Source: Nitrospira sp. (GTDB taxonomy: Bacteria > Nitrospirota > Nitrospiria > Nitrospirales > Nitrospiraceae). Taken from it: a stretch of DNA of 64,000 nt. Both the position numbers and the translations under genes were made by a program. Below, piece by piece: positions 1-8,706 of the stretch; within the stretch, counting starts at the first letter, position 1, and every line of letters starts with the position of its first letter. The DNA lies in assembly GCA_030123625.1 (NCBI GenBank), contig CP126121.1:4132179-4196178 (forward strand). Direction: 5' to 3'. The notes beneath the pieces were generated by a model. The model saw nothing but the letters and a program-made list of their open reading frames with translations. It searched no databases and had not been told where the DNA came from.

Positions 1-1
1 G

Positions 2-781
2 AGGCCGGACTATCTCAAGACCATCGTCGCCCCGTTGGAGAATCAGGACGTCGGTTTCGTCTGTACATTGTACAGGGCTGTCATGGCGAACACATGGTTC
101 GAGAAAATGGAGTTGCTCACAATCAACGCCGAGTTGACCCCGAACATTATGTTTGCGCTCGTGACCGGTTCAGCCACGTTTTGCTTAGGAGCGTCCACCG
201 CCGTGCGGAAGTCAACGCTGGATGAAATCGGTGGTCTCTCCAGCCTGGCAGATTATTTAGTCGAGGACTATGAAATGGGCCGACGCATTTGGTCTCAAGG
301 GAAACGTATGGTGTGCCTGCCCTACTTCGTCGATACGACCGTTGATCTCAAGACAGCCACGGCTTGGTGGAATCATTTGGTGTACTGGGACCAGAACAAT
401 CGTGCTGCCAGACCAGGAGCGCTTTTTTCCACGATCATCATAAGGCCGGTACCCTGTGCGGTTTTATTCGCTCTCTCGACGCTCGGTTCGTGGCTTGGGC
501 CCATGGTGATGGCCGGTGCGATCATCATTCGATTCACGGTGGCCGGAATTATTATGCGTTGGGGGTTGGATGATCGCGAAGGGGCTCGTGCTTTGTGGCT
601 TGTGCCGCTTCGCGATCTGGCGGCACTGGGATCGTGGATGTTGGCTTTCACAAAACGAACGACCGTGTGGCGCGATACGGAATTTCTGTTGACGAAGGAT
701 GGTCGGCTTGTTCTTCAGAAAGGTGCAGAGTGCGACGCCTCATTGTCACAGGCGACGACTTCGGCCTCGCTATTCCGGTAA
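2..781 (+). CDS. hpnI: Hopanoid-associated glycosyltransferase HpnI (5' truncated by window edge)
   Basis: The reading frame is open from base 2, so the N-terminus lies outside the window. The visible part is the C-terminal portion of a GT2/ceramide-glucosyltransferase-type enzyme. An acceptor-site VEDYEMGRR motif and a DQNNRAARP segment (equivalent of the QxxRW motif) are followed by about two membrane segments. In the HpnI family this enzyme adds N-acetylglucosamine to bacteriohopanetetrol at the cytoplasmic membrane. The last 52 bases overlap the start of hpnK, which supports translational coupling and the pathway assignment. The TTG at 35 is an internal codon and not a real start. The assignment rests on recalled family features and on the HpnK neighbour. 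Confidence 0.85.
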   Translation, partial: RPDYLKTIVAPLENQDVGFVCTLYRAVMANTWFEKMELLTINAELTPNIMFALVTGSATFCLGASTAVRKSTLDEIGGLSSLADYLVEDYEMGRRIWSQGKRMVCLPYFVDTTVDLKTATAWWNHLVYWDQNNRAARPGALFSTIIIRPVPCAVLFALSTLGSWLGPMVMAGAIIIRFTVAGIIMRWGLDDREGARALWLVPLRDLAALGSWMLAFTKRTTVWRDTEFLLTKDGRLVLQKGAECDASLSQATTSASLFR

Positions 782-1590
782 ACGAGGCGATAGAAGAGGC
801 TCATCGGAACGGCATCCTGACGACCGCCAGTCTGATGGTCGGAGCGACCTATGCCGCCGATGCGATAGAACGAGCTAGATGCCTTCCGATGCTCAAAGTG
901 GGATTGCACCTTGTTCTCGTCGAAGGGCGGCCTGTGCTGTCCCCGTCCGTGATTCCGGACCTAGTCGACGAACAGGGGCTCTTCTCAACGCGCTTTCTGC
1001 AATCGGGGCTCAAATTCTTCTTTCGTTCAGGCGTTGCGCACCAGTTGGAAGCCGAAACACGAGCACAGTTTCAAGCGTTCAAAAAAACTGGTTTGGTGCT
1101 GGACCACGTGAATGCGCATAATCATATGCATCTTCATCCGACGGTGCTGAGCATTATTCTGAAAGTCGGGCAAGACTTTGGATTGCGCTCCATCCGCCTC
1201 CCGTATGAGCCGCTGATACCCTCCCTACGTGTTTGCCGAAATCGTCACGCAGGCCGGTTCTTATCGTGGGCCATGCTGTGGCCGTGGATGCAGTTGCTCA
1301 AATTAAGAGTCAAGCTCGCCGGAATGGAGTGTAACGATTTTGTCTTCGGGTTTCATGACAGTGGCCACCTCACGTCGGACTTGTTGAGGCAGTTTATTCG
1401 GCACCTTCCTACAGGAGTCTCGGAAATTTATTGTCATCCTGCAACGAGGCGCTGCCCTGAAATCGACGAGACCATGGCCGACTACGAACATGAAAAAGAG
1501 TTCAAAGCCTTGGTCGACCCGGATATCAGAGCCGCCTTGATGCAACATGGTGTGCAACGGCTGACGTTCAGCCAATTACTTCCCAATTAG
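730..1590 (+). CDS. hpnK: HpnK, YdjC/ChbG-family hopanoid N-deacetylase
   Basis: The 286-residue protein has the ChbG/YdjC fold signature. TGDDFG (Asp9-Asp10) opens the protein, a metal-binding NAHNHMHLHP stretch lies at residues 128-137, and a YCHP motif is near the C-terminus. The family removes the acetyl group from the GlcNAc that HpnI adds to bacteriohopanetetrol. I chose the GTG at 730 because AAAGG lies just upstream and the protein then begins directly with the RRLIVTGDDFG core. An upstream in-frame ATG at 595 would add 45 residues that lie inside hpnI and look non-coding. The gene overlaps hpnI and is followed after 18 bases by a small transporter. Confidence 0.9.
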   Translation: MRRLIVTGDDFGLAIPVNEAIEEAHRNGILTTASLMVGATYAADAIERARCLPMLKVGLHLVLVEGRPVLSPSVIPDLVDEQGLFSTRFLQSGLKFFFRSGVAHQLEAETRAQFQAFKKTGLVLDHVNAHNHMHLHPTVLSIILKVGQDFGLRSIRLPYEPLIPSLRVCRNRHAGRFLSWAMLWPWMQLLKLRVKLAGMECNDFVFGFHDSGHLTSDLLRQFIRHLPTGVSEIYCHPATRRCPEIDETMADYEHEKEFKALVDPDIRAALMQHGVQRLTFSQLLPN

Positions 1591-1608
1591 ACAACCAAGA
1601 GGTTACGA

Positions 1609-1995
1609 ATGCTGAAAGTTCTCATCGCCATGACGATTGCGGCAGCTGCCGCCGCGGTCGGTCAGATTTTCGTTCGGCAAGGGATGCAACAAGTAGGTGC
1701 GTTGGAACAATATGCGCCACTCGCTTTAATGGGGTACTTCGGTCAGGCGCTGCTGAACCCCTATGTTGTCATCGGGACACTACTCAACGGGGTGTTCTAT
1801 TTTCTGTTTCTGGCCGCCTTGTCGTGGACGGATGTGACGGTGGTGTTGCCGATGACGGCCCTTGAGTTTGGAATAGCCGCAATTCTCGCCGTGCTTCTGC
1901 TCAACGAAGTGGTTCCCACCATGCGTTGGGCGGGGATCGCGCTGGTCATCGTGGGCGTGTTCCTGATTGCCTTAGCCGGTGGAGAGACCGCCTGA
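1609..1995 (+). CDS. Small 4-TM EamA/SMR-type transporter (ArnE/ArnF-like)
   Basis: This 128-residue integral membrane protein has four hydrophobic helices and a C-terminal VGVFLIALAGGE segment typical of half-size EamA/SMR proteins. An AGAGG ribosome-binding site precedes the ATG. Its size and its place between a lipid glycosyltransferase/deacetylase pair and an aminotransferase resemble the ArnE/ArnF flippases that translocate aminosugar lipids. A role in moving a sugar-modified lipid or sugar donor across the inner membrane is therefore inferred from context, not shown. A generic drug/metabolite exporter remains possible. It lies 18 bp after hpnK and 37 bp before the aminotransferase, consistent with one operon. 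Confidence 0.7.
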   Translation: MLKVLIAMTIAAAAAAVGQIFVRQGMQQVGALEQYAPLALMGYFGQALLNPYVVIGTLLNGVFYFLFLAALSWTDVTVVLPMTALEFGIAAILAVLLLNEVVPTMRWAGIALVIVGVFLIALAGGETA

Positions 1996-2032
1996 AATCC
2001 ATCACGCCCGAATGCCAAAAGGAGGAATCGTT

Positions 2033-3190
2033 ATGTCGTTATCGACGGATTCTGTTGCAACGGTCCAATCGCCGATCCGAAAAGTGCCGGCGGCCAAAAT
2101 CCAGTTCCTGCCGGAAGACCGGGCATGGATCGCCGATCGGATCCAGGAAGTTTTGGGGACAGGGCAATTGACACTGGGGAAATACGGAACGGAATTCGAA
2201 CAGAAATTCGCCCAGTTCTGCGGGGTGCGGCATGCGATCGCCGTTAACAGCGGGACGAGCTCCCTCGAAATTATTCTTCGTACGTTGGGAGTAGAGGGGA
2301 AGGATGTTCTTGTTCCCACGAATACGTTTTTCGCCACGGCGGCCGCCGTCGTGCATGCGGGCGGGCATCCTGTGCTGGTAGACATGGATCCGGAATCGTT
2401 CGGCGTGCGGCCGGAGGATTTGGAGAAGAATCTGACCGTGAACACAGCCGCTGTTATTGTGGCTCATATCGGCGGCATCGTTTCGAGACGGTTGCCTGAT
2501 TTGCAACGATGGGCGGGTCAAAAGGGCATCAGTCTCGTCGAAGATGCTGCTCATGCCCACGGTTCATCGTACAGGGGCGTGCGAGCCGGTGCCTTCGGTG
2601 TCGCAGGGTCGTTCAGCTTCTATCCCACCAAGGTCATGACCTCCGGTGAAGGCGGCATGATTGTGACGAACGATGCACGCATTGCGGAAGAGGCGCGCAT
2701 CTATCGCGATCAGGGCAAAGCCAGCTTCACGGTCAACGCGCACGTTCGCATGGGGTACAACTGGCGCATGTCCGAACCTCACGCCATTATCGGGCTAAAG
2801 CATCTGGAGCGTTTGCCGGCGATGATTAGCGATCGCCAGAGAATCGCCGCTCTCTATGACCGTGAACTTCAGGCGGTGAAGGGGCTTGCGACGGTAGCGG
2901 TGCCACCGGAAGGCACCTGCAATTTTTACAAGTATCTCGTGGTTCTCAACGAGCGGCGGGATCGAAAAGCGTTAAAGACCTTACTGCGCGAGCAGTACGG
3001 CGTGTCGCTGGCCGGAGAAGTGTACGAGGAGCCGTTGCACAAGCAGCCGGTCTTTGCAGAGTACGTGTCCAGTCCTCTTCCCGTAGCTGAGGACTATTGT
3101 GCGCGGCATCTGTGCTTGCCGATATTTTCCGGCATGGAAGAGGTAGAGGCCCATCACGTCGCCGAGGCATTGAAAGGAGTGATTGGTTAA
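2033..3190 (+). CDS. DegT/DnrJ/EryC1/StrS-family PLP aminotransferase
   Basis: The 385-residue protein has the full fold-I sugar aminotransferase layout. It shows a VNSGTSSLEI cofactor-phosphate segment near residue 72, EDAAHAHG with Asp171 contacting the pyridine nitrogen, and the PLP lysine K200 in SFYPTKVMTSGEGG. Family members transaminate keto-sugar nucleotides such as UDP-4-keto sugars. The ATG at 2033 has a perfect GGAGG six to eleven bases upstream. A longer frame starting at 1979 overlaps the transporter and is less likely. With the following epimerase it forms a nucleotide-sugar module next to the hopanoid genes. The exact substrate cannot be read from sequence. Confidence 0.85.
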   Translation: MSLSTDSVATVQSPIRKVPAAKIQFLPEDRAWIADRIQEVLGTGQLTLGKYGTEFEQKFAQFCGVRHAIAVNSGTSSLEIILRTLGVEGKDVLVPTNTFFATAAAVVHAGGHPVLVDMDPESFGVRPEDLEKNLTVNTAAVIVAHIGGIVSRRLPDLQRWAGQKGISLVEDAAHAHGSSYRGVRAGAFGVAGSFSFYPTKVMTSGEGGMIVTNDARIAEEARIYRDQGKASFTVNAHVRMGYNWRMSEPHAIIGLKHLERLPAMISDRQRIAALYDRELQAVKGLATVAVPPEGTCNFYKYLVVLNERRDRKALKTLLREQYGVSLAGEVYEEPLHKQPVFAEYVSSPLPVAEDYCARHLCLPIFSGMEEVEAHHVAEALKGVIG

Positions 3191-3207
3191 CCAAAGGAGA
3201 GTATGCC

Positions 3208-4125
3208 ATGGCTAAAGTCATCGTTACCGGAGGAAGTGGGTTTATCGGTTCGCACGTGGTCGATGCTCTGGTGGATGTCGGACATCAAGTAACCGTCGTC
3301 GATCACCGCGTCCGTCCGCATCGGACCGACGTTGGGTTTGAGGATGTGGACCTCATGGATTTATCGTCAGTTCTTGCGGCGACAAAGGGGGCGGATCATA
3401 TTTTTCATTTAGCCGCCGTTGCAAACGTGAATTATGCGTACAAATATCCTGTGTATACGGCTGCCCTGAATGTGATGGGTACGACGAACATTCTTGAAGC
3501 GGCCAGGATCAACGGCGCTCAACGCGTCCACCTGGCCTCGACTGTCTGGGTCTACAATGGTGCGCCGGATGGAAAGCCCGCAGATGAAACAGTTCCTTTT
3601 TACTTAGAAGGAGCTGGTCACATCTATACGTCGACCAAGATGGCGGCGGAGATGATCTGCCACAATTATTTCCAGTTGTACAAGGTGCCCTTTACGATCT
3701 TGCGGTACGGGATTCCGTATGGTCCCCGGATGCGCGAAGAACTTCTGATCCCCATTTTCATCAAGAAGGCGTTGAATGGTCAGTCGCTGACCATCTCTGG
3801 TAAGGGTGAACAATATCGCAACTTTGTCTTTGTTCGTGACATGGCCGAGGCTCACGTGGATGCCATGAAAGAGACCGCCGCCAATCAAACCTATAATCTC
3901 GAAGGAACGAGAAAGGTAACGGTTCTGGAGGTGGCCGAAGGCATCAGGAAAATTCTCGGGGATACTGTGAAGCTGGAATTTGTTCCGGCACGTCCTGGTG
4001 ATTTCGGAGGAAAAGACGTCACCGCCAATAAGGCGCGTCGGGAACTGGATTGGTATCCGACGACCCCGTTCGAAGAGGGGCTGAATCGGACCATCCACTG
4101 GTTCCGGCAGAAGTGGGCCTGTTAA
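3208..4125 (+). CDS. NAD(P)-dependent sugar epimerase/dehydratase (extended SDR)
   Basis: The 305-residue protein starts with a Rossmann GGSGFIG motif (residues 8-14). It has the extended-SDR catalytic set ST at 111-112, Tyr140 and Lys144 in YTSTK, and a RNFVFVRDMAEAH substrate-domain signature. Such enzymes epimerise or dehydrate nucleotide sugars in the cytoplasm. The ATG at 3208 has AAAGGAGA nine bases upstream. It lies 17 bp after the aminotransferase stop, so the two genes are probably co-transcribed and act on the same nucleotide sugar. I cannot distinguish UDP-glucose 4-epimerase from related dehydratases by eye. Confidence 0.85.
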   Translation: MAKVIVTGGSGFIGSHVVDALVDVGHQVTVVDHRVRPHRTDVGFEDVDLMDLSSVLAATKGADHIFHLAAVANVNYAYKYPVYTAALNVMGTTNILEAARINGAQRVHLASTVWVYNGAPDGKPADETVPFYLEGAGHIYTSTKMAAEMICHNYFQLYKVPFTILRYGIPYGPRMREELLIPIFIKKALNGQSLTISGKGEQYRNFVFVRDMAEAHVDAMKETAANQTYNLEGTRKVTVLEVAEGIRKILGDTVKLEFVPARPGDFGGKDVTANKARRELDWYPTTPFEEGLNRTIHWFRQKWAC

Positions 4126-4141
4126 TGATCACAGGTAGACT

Positions 4142-6349
4142 GTGAAGAACATAGATACTATCGTTGAGGTTGGCTCCATTGAACGACCCTCCCTCTCGGT
4201 TCCGTCGCTCTTCGTTTTCTGGGGGGGGATGTTTCTGTTGATTCATCAAGTCGAGCGGTTCTTCTTGTTTCCCACGACATTCTCCATCGAATCGCCCACG
4301 ATACCACTCATGACACAAACTCTCGTGGCTGGTTTTTTGCAAGATTTGGTTATCGCAGCGGGGGCGTTAGCGGTCGGGACTGTGTTCGCACTATCAGTGA
4401 CGCTTGTCGCCCTTCTGTGTGTGCGACGTCGTACTGTTGCGGCAGCAAGTCAAATGTTCGCCAACTGCCTTAAAGCGTGTTTTGGGCTCATTGCATTCAT
4501 ACTGACGGTAATCATGATGGTGGACATGAGTTACTATCATTTCAACCATCAGCACTTGAACTTTGTGTTCTTTGAGTACGTCGCCGATGTCTTGAGCGCT
4601 CCTGTCAGTGGAACGCAAGAATCTCAGGCTGCGCAACAAACCACTGCCGAGCTTGAGAACATGGGAAGATGGGGCACTCAAGCGTGTGCGTTTTTGTTCC
4701 TAGAAGGTTTGGCATTGTTTGTGTGGAGGGGAGCCGTTCACCGATTAACGAGTCGCAAAGAGACTGGGTGGAGCAAGCCGAAAGTAGTTGCATTGAATAC
4801 CGTCTCAGTGGCGGCGGTTGCCATCGCGGCCATGGGCGCTTCGTCGGATAACGTCCTGATCAAGCCGTCGATCGAGAGCGATGCGTATTTTATGCTTGCT
4901 CAAAACCCTATCCTGTTTTCGAAGGATTCGGCCCGCGCCGCATTATTTCCCCACTGGGAATGGGTTTCCCGGATTCCTGACAAAGACCTCTCGGTCAACG
5001 AAGCCGTCGGATTCTATCAAAGTTCCCGGGGTCAACGCGCAATATTTCCGTACAGGCGTTATCCGTTTGTACGATGGGGTCCGAGCCATGATGTCCTGGA
5101 TTTCCGGGAACCGCCGAATGTATTGCTTTTTTTTGTGGAAGGACTGGATCGGCGTTACTTGGGCCAGACAGTTCATACTGACCGTCCGATTCGGGTGACC
5201 CCCTTTCTTGATAGCCTGAAGCAGCGCAGCGTGTATTTCGACAATTTTTTTTCCAACGGGGTTCAAACATCACGCGGTCTCTTCGCAACGCTCTGTTCCT
5301 ATTATCCGAGGCAGGGAGCTGCGGCAATGAAGACTCGCTCGACACGCGAATACTTGTGCCTTCCATCGTTACTCCGTGAACGAGGCTACAGGACCGAAAT
5401 GGTGGTCGGACAGCACAGTGATATCAATAATCTGCGAAACTTCTTTGGGAAGAACGGGATCGAGCGGTTGTACGATATCGAAGATTTCCCTCCCCATGCT
5501 GATCGAATGGGCCTTGGCATGACGGACGCTGCGATCTTCGATTTCATCACGGCACGTCTAAGAGCGGCGCGGAGCTCTGACCGACCATTGTTCTTGACGG
5601 CGCTCACACTGAGTATGCACCATCCATTCGTATTTCCAGTGGTTCATCAGGAGGTCAAGGCGCTTCAGGCACAGGAAGACCGATACGTACCCGCCCTTCG
5701 TTATTTCGATTCCGAATTCGAGCGATTTTTTACCGGGGTGCAACGTGAGGGTTTGCTCAAGAATACCGTGGTGTTGGTTCTGGGGGATCATGGTCGACAT
5801 GAGCCTCAAGGGAAAACAGATATCGAGAAACAAATCGGCCACTTCATGACGCCTCTGATCGTATGGCTGGACGAATCGTTGCGAACCGGCGAGACATTTC
5901 GTCCTCGCGCAGTGAACACGATTGCCAGCCAGGTTGATGTGGCTCCGACGATTCTCGCCCTTAGCCATTCAAAACCCGCTATTTCTCCCTTTGTCGGCCA
6001 TGACTTGAGTTGTGTATTGGTAAGAGATTGCCTTAGGGAGAACACCGCCTATGTCACGAGTGTCTATGATGATCTGATTGGGTTGGTGGGAGAAAAGGGA
6101 ATCTGGTTGTATTCGTTCCGAAAGAAAAGGCTCGACTGGACAGATCTGGCAATGCAGGTCATAAGGGACCATGCAGATGAATTGGTAGGTGCTTCGTCTG
6201 CATCTCGGCAATTATTTTCTCTGTACCTCGCATCCAATATCCTTCTTGAACGAGATCGTATCTGGTCTTGGTCCGAATTAAAAGATGATCTTTACTACGG
6301 TCGAGAAATCCCTCCTCTATCCGCCAATTCCTCCCTGCAGCCATATTGA
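4142..6349 (+). CDS. LtaS-like membrane sulfatase-fold phosphotransferase
   Basis: The 735-residue protein has an N-terminal membrane part of about five helices (to residue ~240) and a large extracytoplasmic alkaline-phosphatase/sulfatase domain. The domain contains NVLLFFVEGLDRR, a likely nucleophile Thr376 in GVQTSRG, an HHPF histidine and the metal-binding pair Asp549-His550 in LGDHGRH. This layout matches lipoteichoic-acid synthase, OpgB and phosphoethanolamine-transferase relatives, which transfer phosphoglycerol or phosphoethanolamine to envelope glycans or lipids. The GTG at 4142 is 17 bp after the epimerase stop but has only a weak ribosome-binding site. An ATG at 4229 follows a G-rich run and is an alternative that would remove the first amphipathic residues. 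Confidence 0.8.
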   Translation: MKNIDTIVEVGSIERPSLSVPSLFVFWGGMFLLIHQVERFFLFPTTFSIESPTIPLMTQTLVAGFLQDLVIAAGALAVGTVFALSVTLVALLCVRRRTVAAASQMFANCLKACFGLIAFILTVIMMVDMSYYHFNHQHLNFVFFEYVADVLSAPVSGTQESQAAQQTTAELENMGRWGTQACAFLFLEGLALFVWRGAVHRLTSRKETGWSKPKVVALNTVSVAAVAIAAMGASSDNVLIKPSIESDAYFMLAQNPILFSKDSARAALFPHWEWVSRIPDKDLSVNEAVGFYQSSRGQRAIFPYRRYPFVRWGPSHDVLDFREPPNVLLFFVEGLDRRYLGQTVHTDRPIRVTPFLDSLKQRSVYFDNFFSNGVQTSRGLFATLCSYYPRQGAAAMKTRSTREYLCLPSLLRERGYRTEMVVGQHSDINNLRNFFGKNGIERLYDIEDFPPHADRMGLGMTDAAIFDFITARLRAARSSDRPLFLTALTLSMHHPFVFPVVHQEVKALQAQEDRYVPALRYFDSEFERFFTGVQREGLLKNTVVLVLGDHGRHEPQGKTDIEKQIGHFMTPLIVWLDESLRTGETFRPRAVNTIASQVDVAPTILALSHSKPAISPFVGHDLSCVLVRDCLRENTAYVTSVYDDLIGLVGEKGIWLYSFRKKRLDWTDLAMQVIRDHADELVGASSASRQLFSLYLASNILLERDRIWSWSELKDDLYYGREIPPLSANSSLQPY

Positions 6350-6477
6350 GAATGGATGAGTTGCCTTTTGTTTGTTGGCTCAGTGTGAACACGCTCATAA
6401 AAGGCATGCTTCGACGGGAACCGCTCCGTTTTTCATGAACTGCTGCCCGGCCTGCCAAAACAATTCTTTTTGAGTAG

Positions 6478-7860
6478 GTGCTTGATCTTATTGTGCTGAC
6501 CAATTGGGTTCCAATACTCATAGTACATACCCTGTTACTTGGAGGAATTGGTGTCGCCTCTGCTGCAGAGGTCCAAGGTCCTCGACTGCCGCAGCAAGAT
6601 GATGTATCCGTTCACGAGGATGAACAGGAAAAGGCTCCGGCCAAAGAATTTATAGATGACGATGGCCATCCGGCGGAGCATGCTCTCAAGTCGCTCCCGA
6701 CAAAATCCGAGTATACGGTTATTCCGCTTCCCTCATTTTCGTACAATCGCAATGAACGGTACTGGATCGGGGCGATTACGCCCATCTTAAAGACCGATTC
6801 AAAAGGGAATATTCGAGATATTTGGGCCCCGCAATATTTGTTTAACCCGCTGGTCGGACACGGCGGTAGTTTGAGCTACTATGGATACCCCTCAGATAAC
6901 GAACAATACCGCGCATCCGTCTGGTACTCCGAGAAGGTTGATCGCGGGATAGACTTCGGGTACAAGAATGTAGCGGCAGGAGGTGGACGATACATCCTTG
7001 CGGCTGACTTCGCCGCGTTTAAGAATCCTTTTGCCAGGTTCTTTGGCTTTGGCGATAGGACGACGGAATCGCAGGAAACAAATTATACGTCGCGTGAGCT
7101 TCTCGTCAAATTGGCCGTCGGCCTCAATCTTACCCCGGACCTCTCGGTGATGTGGACAGAGAGGCTCCGCATCGTGAGAGTCGATGAAGGAGTGGTCAGT
7201 TCGCTGCCTCAAATAAGGAAATTATTTGCTGCTATCCCTGGGATCCAGGGATCTCAGGTGTTGGGGCATGGTCTAGTTCTCCGCTATGACACAAGGGATA
7301 GCCAACTCATACCGACCAAAGGCACCTATGTGAATGTTTCGGCCGAGTTTAATCAGAATGTGCAGTCGGGTGACGAAAATCAGTGGGGGAGCGTTACTCT
7401 AGATGCGCGACATTTGATTCCCCATGCCTCGGACCGGATGGTCCTTGTGTCACGCTTTTTCTTCAGCGGTGTGTTTGGGCAAATCGAACGTAAAGGGACG
7501 GAGCTCGGCGTGCCGTTCTACGAGCAGCCTACGCTCGGGGGGGAAGATACACTTCGCGCCTTCGGTCATAATCGCTACATTGGCAGTTGGGCTGTTTTGA
7601 TTAATCTTGAAGAGCGAGTGCGTGTGCTGGATAAGACAATTTTCGACCATGACATTCGACTGGAACTTGCCCCGTTTCTCGACATAGGGCGTGTGGGACG
7701 AACCGGAGTCGACATCACGAGGCTTCTCTTCACGAATGTCCAAGTTAACCCCGGCATCGGGCTTCGCTTACTGGCAATGCCAAGCGTCGTCGGCCGGTTC
7801 GATGTCGCCTACGGGAAAGATGGCATGAATGCCTTTGTAGGACTGGATTACCCGTTCTGA
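6478..7860 (+). CDS. BamA/TamA-type outer-membrane beta-barrel protein
   Basis: The product of about 460 residues begins with a signal peptide ending ASA-AE. After an acidic linker it has a long succession of amphipathic beta strands and ends in GLDYPF, the terminal aromatic residue expected for Bam-inserted barrels. Motifs such as LRYDTRDSQLIPTKGTYVNV and a GGEDTLRAFGHNRYIG segment are typical of the Omp85 surface-antigen barrel. No clear POTRA domains are visible, so it is closer to the stand-alone barrel type than to BamA itself. The GTG at 6478 gives the full signal peptide, and a GTG at 6493 is also possible. The next gene follows at once, and an ATG overlaps this stop. Confidence 0.75.
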   Translation: MLDLIVLTNWVPILIVHTLLLGGIGVASAAEVQGPRLPQQDDVSVHEDEQEKAPAKEFIDDDGHPAEHALKSLPTKSEYTVIPLPSFSYNRNERYWIGAITPILKTDSKGNIRDIWAPQYLFNPLVGHGGSLSYYGYPSDNEQYRASVWYSEKVDRGIDFGYKNVAAGGGRYILAADFAAFKNPFARFFGFGDRTTESQETNYTSRELLVKLAVGLNLTPDLSVMWTERLRIVRVDEGVVSSLPQIRKLFAAIPGIQGSQVLGHGLVLRYDTRDSQLIPTKGTYVNVSAEFNQNVQSGDENQWGSVTLDARHLIPHASDRMVLVSRFFFSGVFGQIERKGTELGVPFYEQPTLGGEDTLRAFGHNRYIGSWAVLINLEERVRVLDKTIFDHDIRLELAPFLDIGRVGRTGVDITRLLFTNVQVNPGIGLRLLAMPSVVGRFDVAYGKDGMNAFVGLDYPF

Positions 7861-7904
7861 TGTTCACAGAACCTCGTACAAGGTTTGTGCCGGAGTTGAA
7901 CTTG

Positions 7905-8390
7905 ATGAAACGAGCAGGTTTGGCTTTGGATATTGTCAGTGGGCTGATCTTGCTCGTGGCCTTGGGGGGTTGTGTCGCGCCTCTTTTGAATGCCGCAGCT
8001 GCAGGTGATATCGAGAAGGTCTCGCTGCTCTTGAAACAGGGGCACCTCGCGAACGACGCGCTTCCCATCATAGGGACAAGGCCGCTCACGCTTGCTGCAG
8101 CCTATGGGCATGCCGATGTCGTGCGTGTACTGCTTGAGCATGGGGCGGAGGTCAACGCCGAAGATTTCACCGGGTGGACTGCACTCCATGCCGGATCGTT
8201 CACGGGGGATTCAGAAACCGTCTCGCTCCTATTGGATCGTGGAGCTGTTTCCGGAAGCGATCGGTGGTTCCTCAGAAGTCCATTGAAAATTGCTGAAACG
8301 CTGGATCACAAAGACATTATTCCTCTCTTGCAAAAGTCAGAGCAAGTTCGAAACGGGTCAGATATTGCCTTTAGGATGAAGGCCAAGTAG
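7905..8390 (+). CDS. Ankyrin-repeat lipoprotein
   Basis: The 161-residue protein carries a lipoprotein signal peptide with lipobox ALGGC at about residue 25. Roughly three to four ankyrin repeats follow, including RPLTLAAAYGHADVVRVLLEHGAEVNAED and its neighbours. Ankyrin repeats bind other proteins, and here the partner would lie in the periplasm, probably at a membrane face. I chose the ATG at 7905 because GGAG lies nine bases upstream and the protein then starts with a clean MKRAG signal peptide. An in-frame ATG at 7860 overlaps the stop of the barrel gene and would also allow coupling. Function beyond protein binding is unknown. Confidence 0.75.
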   Translation: MKRAGLALDIVSGLILLVALGGCVAPLLNAAAAGDIEKVSLLLKQGHLANDALPIIGTRPLTLAAAYGHADVVRVLLEHGAEVNAEDFTGWTALHAGSFTGDSETVSLLLDRGAVSGSDRWFLRSPLKIAETLDHKDIIPLLQKSEQVRNGSDIAFRMKAK

Positions 8391-8706
8391 CAGTTCTATT
8401 GCCGAGCCGCATACCGCAGTTTTTGTCCGTTGATGGCTCGTGATGGTTTGCCGCGATTGATCCAGCCGGAAAAGGGTCACGTGCTCCGCTACGATCGCGG
8501 GATTACCGACCAGTATAACTCTACTGTGACCTACGCCAGCATGGCGTTCTTTTAGCCTCTGGCAGCTTGATCCCACACTTCGTCCTCTGCTAATGAGGGC
8601 CACATAGGCGTATTTCAAATGAGAAACGCTCTACGTGGCAAAGGAGCGGCAGCCTCAGTTGTTCATAGATATTCGAGTGGAATCCGGCCCGGAAGGAGGT
8701 CGCCTT

